From Fodinicola acaciae (GTDB lineage Bacteria; Actinomycetota; Actinomycetes; Mycobacteriales; HKI-0501), in contig NZ_WOTN01000003.1 in the NCBI RefSeq assembly GCF_010993745.1, positions 496,001-560,000 on the forward strand: 64,000 nucleotides of DNA, read 5' to 3'. Positions within the stretch are counted from its first letter, which is position 1; the number at the start of each line of letters is the position of its first letter. Under the pieces are notes generated by a model. The model was not told the DNA's origin and did not search any database. It was given only the letters and a program-made list of their open reading frames with translations. Below are positions 26,430 to 33,667 of this stretch, piece by piece. The translations under genes and the position numbers were made by a program.

Positions 26430-28049
26430 ATGAGCGATCCGAGCTGGGTGGCCGTCGACGGGGGCCAGTCCGGGCTCCGGCTGGCGGCCGGTCCCGAACC
26501 GCACAGCGGCACCGGGCCGGGTTTCAGCTACCACAGCGGAGATCCCGTCGCAGCCATCGCCTCCGCCGTACGCACCGCCGCCACGCACGCCGGCCTGACC
26601 GGACCGGTCGAGGTGGCCTGCCTCGGCCTGACCGGATATCCGGCCAAGGCCGAGGACCGCAGGCGGCTGGCCGCGGTCGTCGCGTCCACATTGGACGCGA
26701 CCGAGGTGCGGCTGTGCGAGGACATGGTCACCGCGCACGCCGGCGCGCTGCCCAACGGCACCGGCCTGGTGGTGGCGGCCGGCAGCGGAGTCGTCTGCCT
26801 CGGCATGGATTCGGCCGGCGAAACCTACAAAATCGACGGCTCCGGCTATCTGCTCGGCGACGTCGGCAGCGGCTTTGCCATCGGTCGCGGCGGACTGCGC
26901 GCCGTGCTCGCCGCGATGGACGGCCGCGGCCGCGCCACGAAGTTGACCGGTGTCGCCGAACAGATCTATGGCGATGTCCGTACGCTCGCGCAGCGACTTT
27001 ATGTTTCGCCGTCACTGGTTTCCGACGTCGGCCGGTTCGCCACCGAGGTGTTCGCCGCGGCGGCCGACGGCGACCGGGTCGCGGCGGCCATCGTCGCCGA
27101 CGCGGCCGCCGGCCTCGCGCACACGATCGCGACCGGCGTACGCCGCGTGTCCGGCGACGATCCGATCACGGTGGCCTACACCGGCGGCCTTTTCTCCGCC
27201 GGTCCGGCCTTGCTCGACCCGATCCGGCGCCGGCTCGCCGAGACCGTGCCACAGGCCGATTTCGTACCGGCCGCCGGCACTCCGTTGGATGGCGCCAAAA
27301 AACTGGCGCGAGGACCACTGGGGACGTACGAGAAGGTCGTCAGCGTCTATCGGCCGGACCGCTCCGTACCGGTGTCCACAGTGGACAGCCTTCCGTTTCC
27401 GGCCGGTTCCCTGCTGGTCTCCTGCCAGGCACGGCCGGACAATCCGTTGCACGGCCCCACCCCGATGTCGCTGATGGCCGCGGCCGCCGCGGCCGGTGGA
27501 GCACTCGGCATCCGCGCCGACGGACCGGCCGACATCGCCGCGATCCGGTCCACTGTGGACCTGCCGATCATCGGCATCAACAAGGTCGGCGATCCCGGCG
27601 GCGTCTACATCACGCCGACGATCGAAGCCGCCACGGCGGTCGTGGAAGCCGGCGCCACCATGGTGGCCATCGACGGCACGATGCGGCCACGTCCGGACGG
27701 CGGCACGCTGGCCGAACTTATCGCGCGGATCAAGAGCGATCTCGGTGTGCCGGTGATGGCCGACGTGGACGATGTCGAGGCCGGTCTGGCGGCCCGCGCC
27801 GCCGGTGCCGACATCGTCGCGACGACTTTGTCCGGCTACACCGGCGGTCCGGTGCCGGACGGACCGGATGTCGACCTGGTCGGCGCGCTGGTCGACCGGC
27901 TCGACTGCCCGGTGCTGGCCGAAGGCCGCTATCGCACTCCTGAGCACGTACGCGCGGCGATCTCGGCCGGAGCGTACGCGGTCATCGTGGGGACGGCGGT
28001 CACCAATCCGATGGCGATTACCAGCCTACTTCTGAAGGCGACACGATGA
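26430..28049 (+). CDS. Fused amino-sugar kinase (BadF type) and NanE epimerase
   Basis: A 539-residue two-domain enzyme. Residues 1 to ~310 are a BadF/BadG-type kinase (phosphate-binding VAVDGGQSGLRLAA; ATPase motifs ... GSGVVCLGM ... GDVGSGFAIGRGGL), the family of GlcNAc kinase. Residues ~320-539 are an N-acylglucosamine-6-phosphate 2-epimerase (GINKVGDPGGVYITPT ... MVAIDGTMRPRP ... VMADVDDVEAGLAA ... LAEGRYRTPEHV), with the family Lys and Glu present. The fusion would phosphorylate ManNAc or GlcNAc and interconvert the 6-phosphates. Three GTCCACANTGGAC palindromes lie inside. The ribosome site AAAGGA precedes the ATG. Confidence 0.87.
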   Translation: MSDPSWVAVDGGQSGLRLAAGPEPHSGTGPGFSYHSGDPVAAIASAVRTAATHAGLTGPVEVACLGLTGYPAKAEDRRRLAAVVASTLDATEVRLCEDMVTAHAGALPNGTGLVVAAGSGVVCLGMDSAGETYKIDGSGYLLGDVGSGFAIGRGGLRAVLAAMDGRGRATKLTGVAEQIYGDVRTLAQRLYVSPSLVSDVGRFATEVFAAAADGDRVAAAIVADAAAGLAHTIATGVRRVSGDDPITVAYTGGLFSAGPALLDPIRRRLAETVPQADFVPAAGTPLDGAKKLARGPLGTYEKVVSVYRPDRSVPVSTVDSLPFPAGSLLVSCQARPDNPLHGPTPMSLMAAAAAAGGALGIRADGPADIAAIRSTVDLPIIGINKVGDPGGVYITPTIEAATAVVEAGATMVAIDGTMRPRPDGGTLAELIARIKSDLGVPVMADVDDVEAGLAARAAGADIVATTLSGYTGGPVPDGPDVDLVGALVDRLDCPVLAEGRYRTPEHVRAAISAGAYAVIVGTAVTNPMAITSLLLKATR

Positions 28050-28810
28050 TTTCCGTTGGACACGGTGCGGTTTCTCTGGACGTCCCGCTTGGAACGCCAA
28101 TGGGAGGCTACGCGGCGCGGACCGGTCCGAGCACCGGCACGATGGACGGCCTCGAGCTGCACGCGGTCAGTTTTTCGGTGGCAGAGCGGCGATTTCTCTG
28201 GCTGGTTGGCGACCTTCCGGCCGTCAACACCGATCTCGCCGATGCCGTCGCGGCCCGGTTGTCCACTTTGCCGGGCGTCGCACCGGAACTCGTGTGGCTC
28301 GGCGCCACGCACACGCACTCCGGTCCGGAGACCGGTTGCCAGCCCGGCGGTGGCGCGACTCCGTCACCGCTGCTGTCTTCCTTGGTGGAAGCCGCGTTCG
28401 ACGCTGCGGCGGCCGCCATCGAGGCCGAAGAGGATGGTTCGCTGACCGTCCACAGTGGACAGCTGGACGGTGTGGCCGGACAACGCAGTGGTGTCTCGCC
28501 CCGGCAGTCCGTGCCAGTTACGGCACTGGCTTTCCGGCTTCCCGACGGACATTTACGCGGCCTGCTGGCGATCCTGCCGGTGCATCCGACGGTTCTCGGC
28601 GCCGACAACCGACTGCTGAGCGCCGATCTGGCCGGCTCGGTGCGTCGCGCGCTGACCACTGACTGGGCCATGGTCGCCACCGGTGCCGCCGGCGACGTCA
28701 GCACCCGTCCACATCGCCACGAGCAGACGCAGGCCGAGTTGGCGCGCCTCGGTTCGGTGGCCGCGGCACAGATCCTGGACCTCGTCGACACTCCGTCGTC
28801 CACATTGGAC
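26684..28810. repeat. Cluster of five GTCCACANTGGAC palindromes
   Basis: Exact copies start at 26684, 27374, 27548, 28448 and 28798, that is five of the fourteen within 2.1 kb. They cover the kinase-epimerase and ceramidase-like genes and use both orientations. Confidence 0.85.
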
Positions 28811-29272
28811 ATCGGTGACGCGCGCGGTTCGCGTACGCCCGACTTCGCCCTGCCGTCCCGGGTCGCCGAGGACGGTCCCGATCTCGCGGCAATCCGGTCG
28901 CGCTTCGACGCCGTACGCTCCTCCGGTGACGCGGTCGCCATCCGGGAGGCGGAAACCGCCGTACAGGGTGCCGAGCTGTCCGCGAAAGCGCGGACCGCCG
29001 ACCCGCGGCTGGCGATCAGCGCCGTACGCCTCGGACCGCTGCGGCTGGTCGGCTTCGGCGGCGAACCGTATCTGGCGCTGGAAAAACAGCTCGCCGACGC
29101 GTTGAGCGGACCGGTGGCGCTGGTCGGCTACACGCAGGGATATCTGGGCTATCTGCCGACCCGCGACGCGTACGACACCGATGTCTACGAGGTCAACATC
29201 TCACCGGTCGCGGCCGGCGCGGCCGAGCTCGCGGTCGCCGAGGCCGTACGCCTGGCTCGACAACTGGATTAG
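28046..29272 (+). CDS. Neutral/alkaline ceramidase-like protein
   Basis: A 408-residue protein resembling the N-terminal domain of neutral ceramidase: a near-start GxxxDVPLGTPMGGYAAR, the metal-binding ATHTHSGPE, and LAILPVHPTVLGADNRLLSADLAGSVRRAL. There is no signal peptide, so it is cytoplasmic and unlikely to act on membrane ceramide. Relatives occur in sialic-acid/GlcNAc gene sets, and a role as amidase on an acylated amino sugar is plausible but unproven. The start overlaps the upstream stop (ATGA). The reading frame ends four bases before a 10-bp repeat that marks an insertion. Confidence 0.78.
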   Translation: MISVGHGAVSLDVPLGTPMGGYAARTGPSTGTMDGLELHAVSFSVAERRFLWLVGDLPAVNTDLADAVAARLSTLPGVAPELVWLGATHTHSGPETGCQPGGGATPSPLLSSLVEAAFDAAAAAIEAEEDGSLTVHSGQLDGVAGQRSGVSPRQSVPVTALAFRLPDGHLRGLLAILPVHPTVLGADNRLLSADLAGSVRRALTTDWAMVATGAAGDVSTRPHRHEQTQAELARLGSVAAAQILDLVDTPSSTLDIGDARGSRTPDFALPSRVAEDGPDLAAIRSRFDAVRSSGDAVAIREAETAVQGAELSAKARTADPRLAISAVRLGPLRLVGFGGEPYLALEKQLADALSGPVALVGYTQGYLGYLPTRDAYDTDVYEVNISPVAAGAAELAVAEAVRLARQLD

Positions 29273-29275
29273 GGT

Positions 29276-29285
29276 CTGTTTCGAA
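29276..29285. repeat. 10-bp direct repeat, left copy
   Basis: CTGTTTCGAA, identical to 30022-30031. The two copies bound a 736-bp stretch holding two incomplete genes. Joining left and right flanks across a single copy restores GGTCTGTTTCGAAACC, a small palindrome between convergent genes. Confidence 0.7.
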
Positions 29286-29805
29286 GTCCCGCGCGCGTTT
29301 CGGTCAGCTGTGCGAGATCTCGGTGGATGCCTATCCGGCCGGCCTGCCGGGACTGAACGCCATCGTGGCCGCGCTCGGCAACTCCTGCGATGCCGAGCAG
29401 GCCGCGATCGACACGCTCGGAGCCGGACGATCCGCAACCTACCGGCGATTCCTGGCCGAGCGAGTCACCGCGGTCGGCCGCTGGCTGCGGACGGCCGGAC
29501 GCAGGACCAGGTGGATCGAACCGGCCGTACGCGGCACTTTCCGCGATCCGGAACCACATCGACTGGCCGCGGTCGTGGACAGCGGGCTGGCCGAGGCAGG
29601 ACGGCGAGACTATCCGGTGCTGATGCGCGCTCTGTTCGGCACCGACCGCGGACCGGCTTTTGCCAGCCTCCGCGCGGTTTTCTCGGACACTCAACTGCTG
29701 GAAGCGGTGAAAACGTTCCGCGACACCGGTGAACGACCGTTGCTCTCATGGGCTGTGCGTCAGGCCGGAGAGGTGCCGGCGCGGCTCGAGGAAGCGATGC
29801 GATGA
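29286..29805 (+). pseudogene. 5'-truncated gene of unknown family
   Basis: An open frame continues from the repeat to the stop at 29805 without a plausible start near its left end; the first candidate is GTG 29323. The readable product (VSKSRARFGQLCEISVDAY ... LLSWAVRQAGEVPARLEEAMR) is about 170 residues, helical, rich in Arg and Ala, and not recognised. The TGA overlaps the ATG of the next fragment (ATGA), so the two were an operon elsewhere. The left end is cut at the direct repeat. Confidence 0.55.
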
Positions 29806-30031
29806 CCAGGAGATGGGACTGTGGATATCGGCACCGGCTGCGCCAGGCCGTACGCACCGTGCCGTTCTATCGCGAGCTGTGGCAGCCTGGCGGCGGTGAC
29901 GACCACACCGTACCGGTGGCCACATTGGACGGTGAGGAGTTTCGGCTCTGTCCGTTCGTACGTCCGTGGCGCGCGAGCCGCGAACCGTCGCTGTGGTCCG
30001 GCGATCCGATCGTGCTGCGTGCTGTTTCGAA
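29802..30031 (+). pseudogene. N-terminal fragment of an adenylate-forming enzyme
   Basis: The fragment starts MTRRWDCGYRHRLRQAVRTVPFYRELW, which resembles the start of phenylacetate-CoA ligase/F390-synthetase-like AMP-forming enzymes (RLR..V.H.PFYRE). After about 75 residues it reaches the right 10-bp repeat and the neighbouring SIS gene in opposite orientation, so the whole catalytic part is missing. Family assignment rests on a short stretch. Confidence 0.5.
30022..30031. repeat. 10-bp direct repeat, right copy
   Basis: CTGTTTCGAA, matching 29276-29285. It overlaps the perfect palindrome GTTTCGAAAC (30024-30033), which touches the SIS gene stop codon. Confidence 0.7.
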
Positions 30032-30033
30032 AC

Positions 30034-30798
30034 CTAGGGCTCGACCGGGCGTACGCGGTCACCGAACTGCTGCCACAGCTGCGCGTTGTGCGCGTCGCCT
30101 TCTGGCACGTTGTTGGACACCATGACCGGTGGGCGTACGCCTTTTTCCAGCAACCGTCCGCAAACCTCGGTGACGATCATCTGCACGATCACCGCTCCTG
30201 CGATGGTCGACATCGGAGCCGTCGCCGCGCCATCCGGCAGCGCGACAGAAGCGTCGCCGTAGAAACCGCAGTTGTCGATCACCACGTCGGCCAGCTCGAA
30301 GAGCCGTTTGCCACTGGGGTGGCGCGAGGTTATCCGCCGGCTGTGCTCCAGCGAGGTGATCGCGACGACCTTGTGGCCGCGAGCTCGGGCCAACGCGGCC
30401 ATCTCGACGATGACGCCGTTTCCGCCGGACTGCGAGGCGATCACGAAGATGTCCCGCGGATCCACTTCGGCCAAGCCGAGAATCCGCTCGGCGAGCGAGG
30501 GATCGCGCTCGCACAACGGATCCAGGATCTCCTTCGGGTTGGTGTCCCCGAACATCACCAGGTCCTTGACCGCGAGCATGTTGACCGGCAACAGGCCACC
30601 GGCCCGGCCGGTGAACTCCTGCGCGAGTGACCTGGAGTGGCCAGTGCCAAATGCCTGGACGATCGCGCCGCCGGCGATCGCCGTGGCGATCAGCTCGGCG
30701 GCTTGCTCGACGGCCGGCCCCTGGGTCGAGGTGACCCGGTCGACCACAGAGACAGCCTGCTCGGCACAGGTCTTCCAGCTCGCCGTGGGGTGGGTCAC
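30034..30798 (-). CDS. SIS-domain sugar-phosphate protein
   Basis: A 254-residue single-SIS protein like the UPF0309/YckP-type group. It has AFGTGHSRSLAQEF (phosphosugar loop), FVIASQSGGNGVIVEMA and SLEHSRRITSRHPSGKRLFELADVVIDN. It is likely an isomerase or sensor for an amino-sugar phosphate; no deaminase partner is visible. The GTG at 30798 has a clear GGAGG site. It converges on the amino-sugar operon and probably belongs functionally with it. Confidence 0.85.
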   Translation of the reverse strand: MTHPTASWKTCAEQAVSVVDRVTSTQGPAVEQAAELIATAIAGGAIVQAFGTGHSRSLAQEFTGRAGGLLPVNMLAVKDLVMFGDTNPKEILDPLCERDPSLAERILGLAEVDPRDIFVIASQSGGNGVIVEMAALARARGHKVVAITSLEHSRRITSRHPSGKRLFELADVVIDNCGFYGDASVALPDGAATAPMSTIAGAVIVQMIVTEVCGRLLEKGVRPPVMVSNNVPEGDAHNAQLWQQFGDRVRPVEP

Positions 30799-31016
30799 AT
30801 CGCCTCCGTGCCGTCGGATTCCTCGACCCTGACCGTATGCGCGCAGGCGTCGCTTGAGAAGCGATTGCGCGGTTTCGACCAGACCACTGTGGACAGTGGA
30901 ACCGTTCTCAGCAGCAACAACATGAACCTGTCTGCCGACAATGGTCTAAGAAATCAAATAACTTCGCATAACCACAGAAAGGTGATGAATAGCGAATAAC
31001 GATTGACCGTACCGCT

Positions 31017-31035
31017 GATGCAACTTCCTTGCATC
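31017..31035. promoter_or_regulatory. Nur-type nickel box
   Basis: GATGCAA-CTTCC-TTGCATC is a perfect 7-bp inverted repeat with a 5-base spacer. It fits the Streptomyces Nur box tTGCaa-N5-ttGCAA and lies 47 bases upstream of a nickel/cobalt permease. A GATAAT hexamer (31041-31046) next to it could be the -10. Confidence 0.75.
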
Positions 31036-31081
31036 TACCAGATAATGGAGAGGCGTACCGACCGACCAAGAGAGGGTGGCG

Positions 31082-32161
31082 ATGGCTGCCATTTCCAGCC
31101 GCTTCCGGCTGACCCCCGGCGAGTGGCGCAGTGCCGCCGGCATGCTGACCACCATCGCGATCCTGCACATCGCCGGTTGGGGGACGCTGCTGCTGCTCGT
31201 CGTGCCAGGCGGTTATCACGTCGGCAGCGGGATTTTCGGCGTCGCGCTCGGTGTCACCGCGTACACGCTCGGCATGCGGCACGCCTTCGACGCCGACCAC
31301 ATCGCGGCGATCGACAACACCACGCGAAAGCTGATGGCGGACGGGAAACGGCCGATGTCGGTCGGTTTCTGGTTTTCGCTCGGCCATTCCAGCATCGTCT
31401 TCATCCTGTGCGTGCTGCTCGCCTTCGGCATCCAGGTCGCCGGCCAGCTCAGCAACGACAGCTCGGCACTGCACCAGGTCACCGGCCTCATCGGCACGTT
31501 GGTCTCCGGTGTTTTCCTGATGGTGCTGGGAATTATCAACCTGGTCGTGCTGATCGGCATCGTCCAGGTCTTCCGCCGGATGCGGACCGGCTCCTACTCC
31601 GAGGCAGAGCTCGAAGACCACCTGAACAACCGCGGCTTCATGAACCGGATCCTGCGCGGTGCCACCAAAGCGGTGACCAAGCCGTGGCAGATGTATCCGG
31701 TCGGGCTGTTGTTCGGCCTCGGCTTCGACACCGCGACCGAGATCGGCCTGCTGGTGCTGGCCGGTGGCGCTGCAGCTTCTTCGCTGCCGTGGTACGCGAT
31801 TCTGACGCTGCCGGTGCTGTTCGCGGCTGGCATGTCGTTGCTGGACAGCATCGACGGCTCGTTCATGAACTTCGCGTACGGCTGGGCCTTCGCCAAGCCG
31901 GTGCGCAAGGTCTACTACAACATCACCGTCACCGGCCTGTCCGTCGTGGTCGCGGTGGTGATCGGTGGCATCGAGCTTATCGGCCTGCTGGCGGACAAAC
32001 TCGGCATCACCACCGGTCCGCTGGCGTGGATCGGCGGTCTGGACCTGAATTACGTCGGATTCATCGTCGTCGGCATTTTCGTCCTGACCTGGATCGTCGC
32101 GCTCGCGGTGTGGCGATTCGGCCGTATCGAGGACCGCTGGAGCCTCAACGTCGACGACTAG
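31082..32161 (+). CDS. Nickel/cobalt permease (NiCoT)
   Basis: Secondary metal importer of 359 residues with about eight helices. The NiCoT signature RHAFDADHIAAIDNTTRK is at 66-83 (His67, Asp72, His73 bind metal), and the second signature LLFGLGFDTATEIGLL follows mid-protein. AGAGAGGGTGG precedes the ATG. The upstream Nur-type box points to nickel repression, so nickel is the more likely substrate. A 90-bp inverted-repeat element starts two bases after the stop codon. Confidence 0.93.
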   Translation: MAAISSRFRLTPGEWRSAAGMLTTIAILHIAGWGTLLLLVVPGGYHVGSGIFGVALGVTAYTLGMRHAFDADHIAAIDNTTRKLMADGKRPMSVGFWFSLGHSSIVFILCVLLAFGIQVAGQLSNDSSALHQVTGLIGTLVSGVFLMVLGIINLVVLIGIVQVFRRMRTGSYSEAELEDHLNNRGFMNRILRGATKAVTKPWQMYPVGLLFGLGFDTATEIGLLVLAGGAAASSLPWYAILTLPVLFAAGMSLLDSIDGSFMNFAYGWAFAKPVRKVYYNITVTGLSVVVAVVIGGIELIGLLADKLGITTGPLAWIGGLDLNYVGFIVVGIFVLTWIVALAVWRFGRIEDRWSLNVDD

Positions 32162-32162
32162 G

Positions 32163-32252
32163 GTGTCCCGAGTCCGAAATTCGTTGCTTAGCTCGGGGAT
32201 CCAGACGCCGTCTGGGCGCCGAGATAAGTGACGAATTTCTGACTCGGGACAC
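32163..32252. mobile_element. 90-bp MITE-like palindromic element
   Basis: Ends GTGTCCCGAGTC and GACTCGGGACAC are exact inverses, extended by GAAATTCGT / ACGAATTTC, so 21 of 22 terminal positions pair. An inner stem (CTTAGCTCGG / CCGAGATAAG) makes the whole element a nested hairpin. There is no coding capacity. It directly follows the permease stop codon and may also act as its terminator. Confidence 0.65.
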
Positions 32253-32325
32253 TAGCGTTAAACGTGAGTTCAACCTGTGGTCGGGGTTGGGTGGCGCGCC
32301 CCGACATTGAGCCTGGCCTGGCGAG

Positions 32326-32519
32326 CAGTCACAACAGCATTACTGGCCTCAGCAGTCACACCCACCACAAAGGGCTGACGATCACGCAGGCGTGAAAGCC
32401 TTGCTTCACGCATCTGGCGCCAGTAACTCGACATTCACGCCTCCGATAAATCACACAAGACAGACGTTTAGCGTTACCCGCGCCATGTAGTGGACCTTTT
32501 CGCCACCTACCGGGACGCC
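32326..32519. repeat. Dispersed hairpin repeat, copy 4
   Basis: It has the core features of cassettes A and B (CAGTCACAACAGCATTACTG, GCAGTCACACCC, AGGCGTGAAAGCC, ACTCGACATTCACGCC, GTTTAGCG, TGGACCTTTTCGCCACC) but lacks the GTTGCG arms and conserved side blocks. The outer stem GGCGTGAA/TTCACGCC is kept; the inner stem has decayed. The next 200 bases (32520-32734) hold nothing I can name. Confidence 0.75.
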
Positions 32520-32734
32520 ATGACACCTTCCGAGCCGGTCCGCGCAGCCGATGGCCACGTACATCACCCGGTCGCGGCGCTGCCGGACGATGACCGGATG
32601 GGCAGCTCTGGGAGCAGGGTAGGCCAGCCGAGGATCCTCACGTTGCCAGCCGTCGGGCGTCCAGCGGCGTGGAACCAGCCACCAACCAGAGGGTAAAACT
32701 CAAGTTAAATGCCCGGTTTCTTGGTTCGCGCGGA

Positions 32735-32796
32735 ATCGAATGTGCAAGTGTGGGCCACTTTCAGCGCCAAAAGTAGCCCACACTTGCACATTCGAT
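32735..32796. repeat. 62-bp hairpin, 27-bp arms
   Basis: Arms 32735-32761 and 32770-32796 (ATCGAATGTGCAAGTGTGGG... and its complement) have one mismatch; the loop is CAGCGCCA. It lies just after the end of the short-chain dehydrogenase gene. It lacks a U-tract, so it is more like a repeat element than a terminator. Confidence 0.75.
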
Positions 32797-32820
32797 CCGC
32801 CGCACAGGCGCGCCCAGCCT

Positions 32821-33576
32821 CTAACGTGCCATCCAGCCGCCGTCGACCACCAGCACGTGGCCATTGACGTAGTCGGAGGCGCGGCTGGCAAGGAAAATCG
32901 CCGCGCCGACCATGTCGCGTGGCGAGGCCCAGCGGCCGGCGGGAATACGGTCGCGGATGGACGCATAGCGCTGCTCGTCCTCGATCAGCGGCCGCGTGTT
33001 GTTGGTTTCCACATATCCGGGCGCCAACGCGTTGACCTGCACGCCGCGCGAGGCCCACTCGTTGGCCAACGACTTCGTCAGTCCGGTGACGGCGTGTTTG
33101 GTCGCGGCGTACGCGGAAACGTTCAGTCCGCCTTGGAAGGACAGCACCGACGCCACGGTGATGACCTTGCCGGCGCCGCGTTGCAGCATCTCGGCACCGC
33201 ACGCCTGTGACAGCAGGAAAACCGCGTCGAGGTTGACCGACGACACGGTGCGCCACTCGGCGAACGCGAAGCGCTCGGCCCGGCCGCGGAGGATGACGCC
33301 GGCATTGTTGACCAGAATGTCGATTTGGTGGCGGTCCAGGATCCGACGTGCCACATCGGCGACCGCGGCCGGATCGCCAAGATCAGCGCCAAAAGTGTCG
33401 GCGTCGCGGCCGACCGCGCGTACCGCGGCCACCGTTTCGTCCATTGTGGACTCGCGACCGAGCAGCACCAGATCCGCGCCGGCCTCGGCCAGTCCGACGG
33501 CGATGGCCTGGCCGATGCCACTGCGCGCTCCGGTGACCAGCGCGCGTTGTCCCGTCAGGGAAAACATGTCCAGCAT
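32821..33576 (-). CDS. Short-chain dehydrogenase (KduD-like)
   Basis: NAD(P)-dependent oxidoreductase of 251 residues: cofactor loop TGARSGIG at 15-22, NNAG motif (VNNAGVILRG), active-site YAATK (SAYAATKHAV) and the typical C-terminal NGHVLVVDGGWMAR. It is closest in feel to 2-deoxy-D-gluconate 3-dehydrogenases, but substrate is not certain. I chose the ATG at 33576 with GGAAGGG upstream; longer starts add unrelated residues. It is divergent from the lactate permease with a shared palindrome between them. Confidence 0.88.
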   Translation of the reverse strand: MLDMFSLTGQRALVTGARSGIGQAIAVGLAEAGADLVLLGRESTMDETVAAVRAVGRDADTFGADLGDPAAVADVARRILDRHQIDILVNNAGVILRGRAERFAFAEWRTVSSVNLDAVFLLSQACGAEMLQRGAGKVITVASVLSFQGGLNVSAYAATKHAVTGLTKSLANEWASRGVQVNALAPGYVETNNTRPLIEDEQRYASIRDRIPAGRWASPRDMVGAAIFLASRASDYVNGHVLVVDGGWMAR

Positions 33577-33626
33577 CGGCCGTCCCTTCCACCCGTCGCA
33601 CGAAGATGCCATCATAGGTCTTTCAG

Positions 33627-33651
33627 ATATGTGTTCCATGTCACATATGTG
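33627..33651. promoter_or_regulatory. Palindrome between SDR and lactate permease
   Basis: ATATGTG (33627-33633) and CACATAT (33642-33648) are inverted arms around TTCCATGT. CACATATGTG at 33642-33651 is itself a perfect palindrome. It is a candidate operator for both divergent genes; no regulator is adjacent. Confidence 0.55.
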
Positions 33652-33667
33652 AACGTGGAGGTGGCCG

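Noticed and set aside
29286-30031. Classical transposon at the 746-bp insertion
   Set aside because: No transposase and no terminal inverted repeats at the insert ends (GTCCCGCGCG versus CACGCAGCAC); only the 10-bp flank repeats are present.
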